From Dehalococcoidia bacterium (lineage in GTDB: Bacteria > Chloroflexota > Dehalococcoidia > GIF9 > AB-539-J10): a stretch of DNA of 64,000 bases. Below the pieces are notes generated by a model. That model searched no databases. It saw nothing but the letters and a program-made list of their open reading frames with translations, and had not been told where the DNA came from. Below are positions 27,272 through 35,945 of the stretch, piece after piece. Position 1 is the first letter of the stretch. Each line of letters begins with the position of its first letter. Where the stretch lies: contig JAUVZB010000002.1 of the NCBI GenBank assembly GCA_030602785.1, forward strand, positions 48,458 through 112,457, given 5' to 3'. A program made the translations under genes and the position numbers.

Positions 27272-29031
27272 GACTTACGTTTCCCGGTCACTCGCGCAGC
27301 CCCGGGGGCCGTGGAGAACCAGCCATCATCTACTGCACGCCATGAGAAAAGGGCTCTCATCTTCACATCATATTCGGGCACTGCGACGACGCCAGCCTGC
27401 AGCCGGTCCGTTATCCTGGCCGTCGCCTCGGCCTCACCAGAGGCCGACGTCAGCACAATGGTGTCTCCATCACATATGCCTTCAGCCGCTGCGTCCACCT
27501 GGCTGAGCTCGACGAAAGCTCCGGGGAAAATCTCCGCAGCCCAGTCCATCCAGCGCGTAACGCTGCCGCAGCCGGAATGGCCGCTCGCAGCCAGGCTGAA
27601 GACCATCTTCTCCTGCGCCGGCGCCGCGACAGCCGCGCTCCTGACAGACTCAAGCCGCTCCGGAAAGTTCGCAGCCGAGAAGACAGCAGCCTCGCTCGAA
27701 GACCCCGGACTCCCCGCTTTCGACGCAGAATCGTCTCCACCATCCAGGGAGCGTTCCAGTAGTGAAATCGCGTCGCCCACCGGGAGCGCACCCCATGACG
27801 GGGGCACGACGGCCTGCCAGTTCTCAACGCTGCCATCAAAGGACGTTGCCGAGCCTGCGGATTCGAGCCACGACGCAGCGGCAAGTACGACGGATGACAT
27901 GTGCTCCATCTCTCCAGGGAGCATCGAGCACGTCGCGACCAGTTCAAGTCCACCAAGAGCCTTCTTCAACTCCGACGAAGGGTATGCCGCGCTGATGTCG
28001 GCCCCGAAGCTCAACAATGCCCTGCACTTGCCCGACTCGAGGTCGGCCACAAGTTGGGACACAGGCTTCCAAGACTCTTCAATCGCGACCTCCAGGGCTC
28101 CCCGCGAGTTGCCGGCAGACGGCAACGAAACATACTGCTTGTCAGCACCGGCAATGGACGCCAGAAGACTGGCGAGGCTCGACACAAGGGCGACATCGGA
28201 GATTCCCCGCACCGGCGGCGCAACAAGCACCGCAGCTTTCTCGGCATCCACGAACGAGCGCGCCATTCGCGCCACCGTCTCTCTGGAAACGCCGGCTGCG
28301 TCCAGAAGCCTCGCGTCATCCACAGTGTCAACCCACCCGGCGGACTCGGAGTCCGCCCTGCCAAGAGCCCTGACTGCCTTCAGCATTGCGGCAAGGACAA
28401 GGGCCTCAGTACCGGGGCGGTTCTGCACGTGCTCGCTCGCGAACCATGCGGTGTTGCTCCTTCGGGGAGCCACAACGAACAGACTGTTGCCACGCGCCGC
28501 GTACTTGGCATCGATGATTCGCTTCGATAGAACAGGATGTGTCGTGAACACATCTCCAAACACAACGATACAGGCGGCTTCCTCGAGGCAGGACGCGTCT
28601 GCGCTCCCGCCGGCCGCCATCAGAGGCCAGTCCTGAGGCTCACACACACACGACACGGCGTCCGTGCCGACACTGCGTGCCAGCCGTCCGACGGCTCGAA
28701 GCTCCTCTGTGCTTCGTGTCGAATCAGTCACTATCGCCACGGATTGCGGGCCGGAGGCGCCGAGAATCACTTTCAGTCGAGAGGCCAACTCCCCGACGGC
28801 AACATCCCACGCAGCCTCCCTGAGCCTCCCCTCCCTTCGAACGAGTGGGGCTGCTATGCGCTGCGGATGGTTCAGCAACTCAGTCGCGTAGAGCCCGCGA
28901 GGGCACACACGGCCATCATTGAGGCCCTGGCCGGGGCAGAATTCCGGACCCACGACTGCCTGGCCTTTCACTCTGAGGCCTATCTTGCAACCCAGAGGGC
29001 ACAGAAGACAGAGCGACTCTTTTACATCCAT
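27268..29031 (-). CDS. Molybdopterin oxidoreductase-family (formate-dehydrogenase-like) protein, divergent
   Basis: CLLCPLGCKIGLRVKG...CPRGLYATELLNHPQRI N-terminal [4Fe-4S] motif; C-terminal molybdopterin-dinucleotide-binding-like domain. Confidence 0.78.
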   Translation of the reverse strand: MDVKESLCLLCPLGCKIGLRVKGQAVVGPEFCPGQGLNDGRVCPRGLYATELLNHPQRIAAPLVRREGRLREAAWDVAVGELASRLKVILGASGPQSVAIVTDSTRSTEELRAVGRLARSVGTDAVSCVCEPQDWPLMAAGGSADASCLEEAACIVVFGDVFTTHPVLSKRIIDAKYAARGNSLFVVAPRRSNTAWFASEHVQNRPGTEALVLAAMLKAVRALGRADSESAGWVDTVDDARLLDAAGVSRETVARMARSFVDAEKAAVLVAPPVRGISDVALVSSLASLLASIAGADKQYVSLPSAGNSRGALEVAIEESWKPVSQLVADLESGKCRALLSFGADISAAYPSSELKKALGGLELVATCSMLPGEMEHMSSVVLAAASWLESAGSATSFDGSVENWQAVVPPSWGALPVGDAISLLERSLDGGDDSASKAGSPGSSSEAAVFSAANFPERLESVRSAAVAAPAQEKMVFSLAASGHSGCGSVTRWMDWAAEIFPGAFVELSQVDAAAEGICDGDTIVLTSASGEAEATARITDRLQAGVVAVPEYDVKMRALFSWRAVDDGWFSTAPGAARVTGKRKS

Positions 29032-29037
29032 GTTTCT

Positions 29038-29862
29038 CTACGTCCAGGCATCAGGAAAGTCACATATCTGGTCATACGTGAACACCGGGCCGTCTTTGCA
29101 GACGTAGTAGTTGCCTATCCGGCAGTGTCCGCACAGACCCATACCACAACTCATGTTCTTCTCCATCGAGAAGTACATGTGCTCCGGCTTGAAGCCCATC
29201 TTCAGAAGCAGCGGCGCCATGAACCGCAGCATGATCGGAGGACCGCATCCTACCGCGACCGCGTTCGGGATGTCCTTGATGTCCTCAGGTTTCATGATTG
29301 TCGTGACGACGCCTACGTTGTGCCGCCACGATTCAGCAGCAACGTCAACCGTGTAGACAACATCAATCCTTGGATCGGTCTCCCACGAGAGACAGAGCTC
29401 CTTGTACATTCTCAATTCCGGGTTGCGTGCACCGTAGCGAAGGACGATGCTCGTGTACTGCTCGGCCTCGTGCAGGAGCGCAAGGAGAACTCCCCGCATA
29501 GGGGCCATTCCCACTCCACCACCCACAACGTAGACCTCTCGCCCCTTGAAGTAGTCCATCGGGTACCCGTTGCCGAACGGGCCTCTCACAAGAGCTGTCT
29601 GGCCGGGTTTCGCATTGTGCAGCGCAGTCGTGTTCTTGCCGTGAGGCTGTATCTGCACGCTCACTTCGAACTTCTCAAGGTCAAAGCTGGATGATGACAC
29701 GCCGAACGGGGACTCTCCGACCCCCGGCATGCCAGCCATAACGAATTGCCCGGGTTTGAAGCAGAGCGGCTCCCTCGGTTTCAGGACGAATGTCTTGATG
29801 GCCGAATTCTCATCGAGAAGGTCCAGTATCTCCGCTTCGACGGGCAAGTAGGGGTTAGTCAC
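29038..29862 (-). CDS. FAD/NAD(P)-binding oxidoreductase (sulfhydrogenase gamma/HydG-like)
   Basis: Ferredoxin-reductase-like FAD domain, GGGVGMAPMRGVLLALL, CGMGLCGHCRIGNYYVCKDGPVFTYDQI; GTG start inferred. Confidence 0.88.
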   Translation of the reverse strand: MTNPYLPVEAEILDLLDENSAIKTFVLKPREPLCFKPGQFVMAGMPGVGESPFGVSSSSFDLEKFEVSVQIQPHGKNTTALHNAKPGQTALVRGPFGNGYPMDYFKGREVYVVGGGVGMAPMRGVLLALLHEAEQYTSIVLRYGARNPELRMYKELCLSWETDPRIDVVYTVDVAAESWRHNVGVVTTIMKPEDIKDIPNAVAVGCGPPIMLRFMAPLLLKMGFKPEHMYFSMEKNMSCGMGLCGHCRIGNYYVCKDGPVFTYDQICDFPDAWT

Positions 29863-30898
29863 TCTGGCTTTCCTCCAGGTCGTGGAGTACCTGTCGCATG
29901 TCGATCCCGGCGAGGCATGCCTCGATGCAACGACCACAGCCGGTACACGCCATCATGTCGAACTTGGACGGGTAGAACTGGAACTTCTTCACGTACTTGT
30001 TTTTGAACCTGTCATTACCTGTTGCACGTGCGCTGTGTCCACCGCCGACGCGCGTGTAGCCACGCAGGTAACAGAAGTCCCACACCCTGACACGCTCGTT
30101 CTGGTCGCCCACTTTCTGATCGTAGAGAACAAAGCAATGGCAGGTCGGGCACACGGCGAGACAGGCGGCGTCCTCCCTGCATCTGCCGACGTACTTAGTC
30201 CAGGCGGGGGACTCGAAATTCGACTCGACGAGTTCAGTGAAGGAGTGGGTGGTCTCGAACTCGCGATTCTGCTCTTCCACCGTCCTGCGTGTCTGCTCCC
30301 TGTTGCGCTCGCGCTCCGCGAGCTGTTGGTCAGTCGCCTCGCTCAGCTCTACGCCGTCAACATCGAGAAGCCTCGCCCCCTTCTCGGTGCCGACCTCCAC
30401 GACGAGACCGCCGGACACGACAGCCACACTGAGATCGAAACCGCTCTGCGGATAGGGCTTCATGTCCAGGAGTGTGCAGAAGCAGGTCGGAGCAGGAGCG
30501 GAGCAGTCGGCGCCTATCACAAATGCCTTCTCGCGCCTCGAAACCCAGAACGGATCCTGGATATCCCCCATGGCAAACGTCTGGTCAAGGCATTCAAGGG
30601 AACGCAAATCGCAGTTCTTCGCACCGACAAGCACAAACCCCGGTTCATCATCAAGGGGATCGGGTCCGGAAGGGTACTTTGCGACGGTCTCTTTGAGGTG
30701 GAAATAGAAAGTCTTCAGAGGCTCGACAGCGCGGATTCCGTCCAATTCGGGCTTGGCCCCTGTCTCCGGGGCAAACCGCCACCAGTGGCGGTGCCCGGCT
30801 CTGGAGACCGGCATGTAGACCGGCCTGTCCTGAGCCCAGGAACCCATCAATCGCTCGAATTCAGACGACGTGATGAAGAATGTCGACATCTGATTCAA
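29855..30898 (-). CDS. 4Fe-4S dicluster protein (sulfhydrogenase beta/HydB-like)
   Basis: VGAKNCDLRSLECLDQTF, CREDAACLAVCPTCHCF, CTGCGRCIEACLAGID. Confidence 0.87.
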   Translation of the reverse strand: MNQMSTFFITSSEFERLMGSWAQDRPVYMPVSRAGHRHWWRFAPETGAKPELDGIRAVEPLKTFYFHLKETVAKYPSGPDPLDDEPGFVLVGAKNCDLRSLECLDQTFAMGDIQDPFWVSRREKAFVIGADCSAPAPTCFCTLLDMKPYPQSGFDLSVAVVSGGLVVEVGTEKGARLLDVDGVELSEATDQQLAERERNREQTRRTVEEQNREFETTHSFTELVESNFESPAWTKYVGRCREDAACLAVCPTCHCFVLYDQKVGDQNERVRVWDFCYLRGYTRVGGGHSARATGNDRFKNKYVKKFQFYPSKFDMMACTGCGRCIEACLAGIDMRQVLHDLEESQSD

Positions 30899-31007
30899 CC
30901 CCGGACGGAAACAGCGGGCGTTTAAGCGAAAAAAGAAAACACTTCAGCCGTTGAGGAGCCAACAGCGCCGGGCTGACCGGCCGAAGGAACAGTACCATGA
31001 GTGCCGC

Positions 31008-31037
31008 ATTATACGAGGCGCGCTGAAACAGTGTCAA
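31008..31037 (-). promoter_or_regulatory. Near-consensus sigma70 promoter TTGACA-N18-TATAAT of the hydrogenase operon
   Basis: Minus strand TTGACActgtttcagcgcgcctcgTATAAT, about 110 nt upstream of the first CDS. Confidence 0.75.
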
Positions 31038-31063
31038 TACATCTGTGGCAGAGAGTCCCGAAT

Positions 31064-31393
31064 TCATTGTGAGCGGAAACTGACTCGCAACTCGGAATCT
31101 TCCCCCGTGAGGAGATCCTCGATCTCCCGCTGCACGGAGGAGTCGACGACAGGCTCAATAGCAGACACGGGCAATCCGTGCTCGTCCTTCTCTGACTGCC
31201 ACTCCTTCACATAGCCCAACACGGTGGCGTAGTGGAAGACCCTGTCGCCACAACACACGGTATCAACCACTGCGTCGGTGAGCAGGTAGAGAACATCTCG
31301 TCCCCGGTGCACAACCGTGCGTTCCCCCCAGTGAGCCTTCACTCCATACCCGCTGTGGTCGTCTGAACCCTCGGGCAGATGTACGTACCGCAA
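31064..31393 (-). CDS. Hypothetical protein (109 aa)
   Basis: Open frame collinear with neighbours; no family recognised. Confidence 0.5.
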   Translation of the reverse strand: MRYVHLPEGSDDHSGYGVKAHWGERTVVHRGRDVLYLLTDAVVDTVCCGDRVFHYATVLGYVKEWQSEKDEHGLPVSAIEPVVDSSVQREIEDLLTGEDSELRVSFRSQ

Positions 31394-31483
31394 GGCCGAT
31401 GTCTCCTTCCGCGGTTCTCCGCGGCGGTTAACTCACACGAAGGAGCCTCCTCAGCCTCCACGGTGGCGCCCTCCGGCAAACGG

Positions 31484-31942
31484 CTACCTGGTGTGGTAGA
31501 GCATGAACATCTGTTGCCTGGTTGCCGCCAACTGGTCAGCCGCGATTCTGACAACCCGCTCCATCACGCGGGCGCAGATGTCCGGGTACGTCTCGCACAG
31601 CTTCCGCATGCGTGACCCATCCAGGACAACCAGCGCGGAATCAGTCACTGCCTTGGCAGTACTCGTGTACCGATAGGGCGGGACCAGAGCCTCCCATCCG
31701 AATACCTCGTTTCGCTTCAGGGACGCCACCTGAAGGCGCGTGTCCGGAATCGCCTCAATCTCCAGATTCACGCGTCCCGAATCCAGGACATACAGCTCGG
31801 TGCTCTCTGCGTTCTCTGTGAACACGACTGCGTCTGTAGAGAAATGCTGAACCCGGACGACGCTCAGCCTGACCATGTCGAGTTCTTCGTCACTGATACC
31901 GTGAAATATTCCAACTTCCTTGAGACGATCTACGCTCACCAT
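31484..31942 (-). CDS. Cyclic nucleotide-binding domain protein (Crp/Fnr effector domain only)
   Basis: GISDEELDMVRLSVVRVQHFSTDAVVFTENAESTELYVLDSGRVNLEIE; no HTH C-terminus. Confidence 0.85.
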   Translation of the reverse strand: MVSVDRLKEVGIFHGISDEELDMVRLSVVRVQHFSTDAVVFTENAESTELYVLDSGRVNLEIEAIPDTRLQVASLKRNEVFGWEALVPPYRYTSTAKAVTDSALVVLDGSRMRKLCETYPDICARVMERVVRIAADQLAATRQQMFMLYHTR

Positions 31943-31982
31943 CGCAGTTACCTCCTATCGAGTCTGGCCGGGAGCCATTCCT

Positions 31983-32240
31983 CTACCCCTTGAGCATGCG
32001 GAGTCGCACCGGGTCGATGATGATTCCACATTCACACCTACCCGTGCTTGCAATATCGGCCAGCGCCTCCTCGCAAGGGCAGAGAATGCGGGAGGCCACG
32101 CAAGGGCAATGACCAAGCTCGACATACCTTGCAGTGTGGGACTTGAGGCACTCCGAGTCCGCGAGAACAAAGCCATGCCGCCTCGCGAATTCGCCGAGGT
32201 CGCGGGCGACTTCGGTTGGATCCTTCTCTATCTTGCCCAT
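31983..32240 (-). CDS. Ferredoxin-thioredoxin reductase catalytic-chain-like protein
   Basis: CPCVASRILCPCEEALADIASTGRCECGIIIDP = CPC...CPC...CxC pattern. Confidence 0.72.
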   Translation of the reverse strand: MGKIEKDPTEVARDLGEFARRHGFVLADSECLKSHTARYVELGHCPCVASRILCPCEEALADIASTGRCECGIIIDPVRLRMLKG

Positions 32241-32575
32241 GACACAGAACGGACTCGTCTCTGGACCAAGTCCTCGCTTCCCCCTCCACCAGGAAACAGC
32301 CGGGAACCCCGATATACTACCAGCGTGACGCGCAAACTGAAAGCATCCGGGCTGCGCGCATGGCACGGCGCAGCGGGACGAACTCTGTGAGTCAAGCTGG
32401 GCGCACGTCAGTGCGAGCTTTCACCACAGCAGCATTATTGGTATAATGGCCTGCTGGCCGGGATTGTGCAGTCCCGTGGCGGAGTCTGGACTGCACGACG
32501 GCAGTAACTGGACCATTGTCTGGAATCCGCAGCGAGACAAGGAGCATCGGGCGAGCAGCCCGGGAGGAGCGAGGA

Positions 32576-32794
32576 GTGCCCACCTATCTAGCTATAGGCC
32601 AAATGCTGGTTGCTGTGGCCCTTATCTCTGTCATCCTTCTGCAAGTGCACGGAGGCGGCCTTGGAGGCATATTCGGGCAGCCCGATTCCGTATACCGGAC
32701 CAGAAGGGGTGTAGAGAAGACGCTCTTCCGCCTGACGATTGCTCTGGCGGTATTCTTTGTCATACTCGCCATGGTGATTGTGTCCGTCTCGTAG
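32576..32794 (+). CDS. secG: Preprotein translocase subunit SecG
   Basis: LAIGQMLVAVALISVILLQVHGGGLGGIFGQPDSVYRTRRGVEKTLFRLTI; GTG start with gaggagcgagga upstream. Confidence 0.88.
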   Translation: MPTYLAIGQMLVAVALISVILLQVHGGGLGGIFGQPDSVYRTRRGVEKTLFRLTIALAVFFVILAMVIVSVS

Positions 32795-32801
32795 CCAGGT
32801 C

Positions 32802-33638
32802 ATGGGGCCACCAATCACGCTGCTTACCGACTTCGGAACCGACGACGCGTACGCAGCAGTGATGAAGGGGGTCATCCTCAGCAGAAACCCGCGCGCGACC
32901 GTCATCGACATCACTCACTCCATCGAGCCTCACAACGTGAGGCATGGCGCGTTCATTCTGGCCACGTCCTACGCCTACTTCCCGGAGAACACGATTCACG
33001 TAGTGGTCATTGACCCGGGCGTCGGCAGCCAGCGCAGGGGAATCATCCTCAAGGTCCCGGGCGCCCTCTTCGTCGCACCCGACAACGGCGTACTCAGCTA
33101 CATAGTGGACCAGCTCGCGCTCAATGAAGACAGCGCTCCGGATGGTGGCACGGAATCCGCAGTGGTGCGGCTGAAGCGAGGAATCGAGGCGGTCTCTATC
33201 ACCGATCCGCGTTTCTGGAGAAATCCGGTCAGCCCTACATTCCATGGAAGGGATATCTTCGCACCCGTCGCGGCCGGCCTCTCGCTCGGCCTGTCTCCCT
33301 ACGAATTCGGAGAGAAGACAAACGTGCTCACTATCCAGCCAATCCCGAAGCCACAGACTGACGCATCAGGGGATGTTGTAGGCCACGTGATGCACGTGGA
33401 CCATTTCGGGAACCTCGTGACGGATATCAGGGGCTCGAACCTGCCACCCGGCCCTGTGGACGTCTACATCGGCAGCACCCGAATCGACGGCATCTCCCAC
33501 TACTACCAGGAGACCGAAGGGCTGGCAGCACTGCTGGGCAGCAGCGGCTACCTCGAGATCTCACTGCGAGACAGCAGTGCCGCAGAGTATCTGGAGGCCC
33601 TGGTGGGAGACGAGGTTCGCGTGGCAGCAGTTGCCTAG
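32802..33638 (+). CDS. SAM hydroxide adenosyltransferase (DUF62/SAM_adeno_trans family)
   Basis: ITLLTDFGTDDAYAAVMKGVI, DITHSIEPHNVRHGAFIL, VVIDPGVGSQRRGI, HVDHFGNLVTDI. Confidence 0.92.
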   Translation: MGPPITLLTDFGTDDAYAAVMKGVILSRNPRATVIDITHSIEPHNVRHGAFILATSYAYFPENTIHVVVIDPGVGSQRRGIILKVPGALFVAPDNGVLSYIVDQLALNEDSAPDGGTESAVVRLKRGIEAVSITDPRFWRNPVSPTFHGRDIFAPVAAGLSLGLSPYEFGEKTNVLTIQPIPKPQTDASGDVVGHVMHVDHFGNLVTDIRGSNLPPGPVDVYIGSTRIDGISHYYQETEGLAALLGSSGYLEISLRDSSAAEYLEALVGDEVRVAAVA

Positions 33639-33648
33639 GACCACGGCT

Positions 33649-34500
33649 CTAGAGGCCAAGCCACTCGAAGGCGCCCATCATCCTCAGGCCCACGTAGACC
33701 ATCAGAACGACGAACAGCAGCCTCAGTCGGCGGGCATCAACCACGTGCGCGGTTCGCGCACCTAACTGCGCCATTGGTATGCTCAGGACGATGAGGGCGA
33801 ACCCCACTGCCAGGTTCACGTAGCCCAGGCTGTAAGGAAGCCTGTCCGGCACGCCGAGCCCGTTCGCAATGTAGCCCACAATACCGCCGAGGGCGGCGAA
33901 GATGATTGCGGCGCTCGACGTGGCCACCGCCCGCCGCATGGGGAAATGGAACAGTAGAACCAGCGCCGGCACCATGAGCGCCCCTCCGCCCAACCCCGTG
34001 AGTCCGCTGACAACCCCCATTACAACACCAAGCACAACCAGATGCACGCGCTTTGGCTGAGGCCAGGACTCGCCCGCGCACGACTCTTCCCGCAACCCAA
34101 CACCCATCCTCACGGCTATCACCAGGACCAGCACTCCGAAGCCCATCTTGAGAACACTCCCCGGCAGACTCGCCGCAACCGTCGAGCTTGCCAGCGCTCC
34201 AACAAGTCCGCACGGGCCAAGAACGAGAGACACGTTCCAGACAACGGCGTCGCACTTGTGATGGCGCCAGGTGCTACTTGCGACGGTGGGAATGATGACG
34301 AAGAGGCTCGTTCCAAAAGCTGTGAGCAGCGCAACGTCTTCAGCGACGCCGGCCCCGGACATGACCCAGTACATCACGGGAACCATGATAAAGCCGCCCC
34401 CCACACCCAGCAGCGCTGCGGTGAAGCCAACCACTGCCCCGGTTACGACAAGGATTGGCAGGAAATCAAACACGCAGGCCGCCTCCCGGGCATTTCGCAA
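33649..34500 (-). CDS. TauE/SafE-family sulfite exporter/permease
   Basis: AALLGVGGGFIMVPVMYW, GLTGLGGGALMVPALVLLFHFPMRRAVATSSAAI; 8 or so TM. Confidence 0.9.
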   Translation of the reverse strand: MRNAREAACVFDFLPILVVTGAVVGFTAALLGVGGGFIMVPVMYWVMSGAGVAEDVALLTAFGTSLFVIIPTVASSTWRHHKCDAVVWNVSLVLGPCGLVGALASSTVAASLPGSVLKMGFGVLVLVIAVRMGVGLREESCAGESWPQPKRVHLVVLGVVMGVVSGLTGLGGGALMVPALVLLFHFPMRRAVATSSAAIIFAALGGIVGYIANGLGVPDRLPYSLGYVNLAVGFALIVLSIPMAQLGARTAHVVDARRLRLLFVVLMVYVGLRMMGAFEWLGL

Positions 34501-34800
34501 CCGAAACGGCGGGAAGATGGGTGCGGGTCGATGCAGTGAACCACGTAGCCACGAGGCGGGGGGCTATCGCAGCATCTCGCTGATATCGAAGCCAGTCAGC
34601 CCGGGGCATGAGTGCCCCCGCAGCCGCTGTCATGTGTCACCTCTGCCCAACTGAGTCGGCTCCAGCGCCGGGCACACACGGTTGCATCGGAACAGTATCA
34701 TCACACTTCTGCTGACCCGCACCCCCGAACACGCTCCAGTGTGGTCAATCATCAGTGTCACAAGAAGGACATGTCCAGGGAACTCCGCATGCGAACGCCA

Positions 34801-35031
34801 CTAGATACCGCACGATGTGCAGTTACCGGTGCTACACGTTGAACAGCTGCTGCCACCGGCACCCGAGAAAGACAGGTCATCTGAGCCGGAGCAGAAGAAA
34901 GATGAGAACAACCGCGTGGGACCGACAACTCCACAATCAGGACACTTAAGGTCCGAGCCATCCTCTCCGATAGCCTGTCGAACCTCGAATCTCTTGCCAC
35001 ACCCGTCACACTCGTACTCATAGATCGGCAT
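34801..35031 (-). CDS. FmdB-family zinc ribbon protein
   Basis: MPIYEYECDGCGKRFEVRQ...CPDCG; Cys-rich tail. Confidence 0.9.
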   Translation of the reverse strand: MPIYEYECDGCGKRFEVRQAIGEDGSDLKCPDCGVVGPTRLFSSFFCSGSDDLSFSGAGGSSCSTCSTGNCTSCGI

Positions 35032-35294
35032 ACAGTACCTCCAGGGACTCGTGTAGAGCCTCACACTCTACGCTGCTACTGCGCCCGGCTGCCGGTCAGG
35101 CAGACCTGCCCACATAGCCGACGCAAGGCGCGCCCACAGTCCCATTTCTTATACCGCTGAATTGTAGCACTCCCGAAGCCGGATGCCTGCCGGGACCGCC
35201 ACGCCGAGTCATCATCGAGACAGAGGCCCACTTCCCCACTACCTGCCTGCCCCAAAGGCTTGATAGGCCGGGGCGACTGTGTTAGACATGTCAC

Positions 35295-35567
35295 ATGACT
35301 CGAATCGAGCTGAGCCCTACTGCCGAGCAGTGTATCGAGACAACCGCACGCCGGCGATTTCATCGTCTCACCGAGTCGATTCTCCGTGGGGAGAAGACAG
35401 ACGACGCGACACTGGACGAGATTGAACTCCTGCGGCGATTCCTCGAGACGGCTGACTTCGCGCGGCTGAGAGCAGAGAGCGAGAAGGAACTGCACAGCGG
35501 ACGAAGTGTCACATTCCAGGTATTCCGGACTCACGGTAAGGTCACACAGCGGATGCAGGTGACCTAG
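35295..35567 (+). CDS. Hypothetical protein (90 aa)
   Basis: MTRIELSPTAEQCIETTARRRFHRL...; stop codon lies in the MITE target duplication. Confidence 0.55.
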   Translation: MTRIELSPTAEQCIETTARRRFHRLTESILRGEKTDDATLDEIELLRRFLETADFARLRAESEKELHSGRSVTFQVFRTHGKVTQRMQVT

Positions 35568-35945
35568 GAGCCTGTCGGAATAACCACACTCACGGTGAGG
35601 CTACACAGCGTAGGGCAGGGTTGGTGCGCCACTTCACGAAGGCCGGGAGTGCGCGAAGCGCGAAATGCAGGGGCACGTTGCACGTGCCCGGTGGACGCGA
35701 GGCGGTCCGAATGTAGGGGCAGGCCTCTGCGCCTGCCCGTGGTGGAGGCGATGGCTGCAGGTGGAAGTGTTGGCGCAACCAACCGTCGACGGTGTACAAA
35801 CCCGTGGCGGGCGGACACAGAGGTCCGCCCCTACACTAGGGGACTCGACCGTGAATGATGATAATGAGTGGCGTGTCAACAGCGCGACATGGCCAAGTTG
35901 CTCCCTTCGTACCAATACCAAGGGGGCTGTTTCTCCGACAGGCTC
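35568..35945. mobile_element. 378-bp MITE with CTAG target-site duplications
   Basis: TIRs GAGCCTGTCGGAataAC / GAGCCTGTCGGAgaAAC; CTAG at 35564-35567 and 35946-35949; no transposase ORF. Confidence 0.82.
35667..35834. repeat. Three gYaggggc...gcccc-type palindromic units inside the MITE
   Basis: 35667-35689, 35713-35738 and 35809-35834 (inverted). Confidence 0.7.

Noticed and set aside
27311-28636. 441-aa plus-strand ORF antisense to the molybdopterin oxidoreductase
   Set aside because: Low-complexity Ser/Ala/Thr-rich shadow ORF opposite a well-supported gene.
23696-30898. Simple respiratory complex I (Nuo) annotation
   Set aside because: Large subunit retains both NiFe CxxC motifs, the small subunit is HycG-like, and no NuoE/F/G set is present; group 4 hydrogenase is better supported.
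32802-33638. Fluorinase/chlorinase interpretation of the SAM-dependent enzyme
   Set aside because: Motifs fit the general DUF62 SAM hydroxide adenosyltransferase family; nothing visible supports a halogenase.
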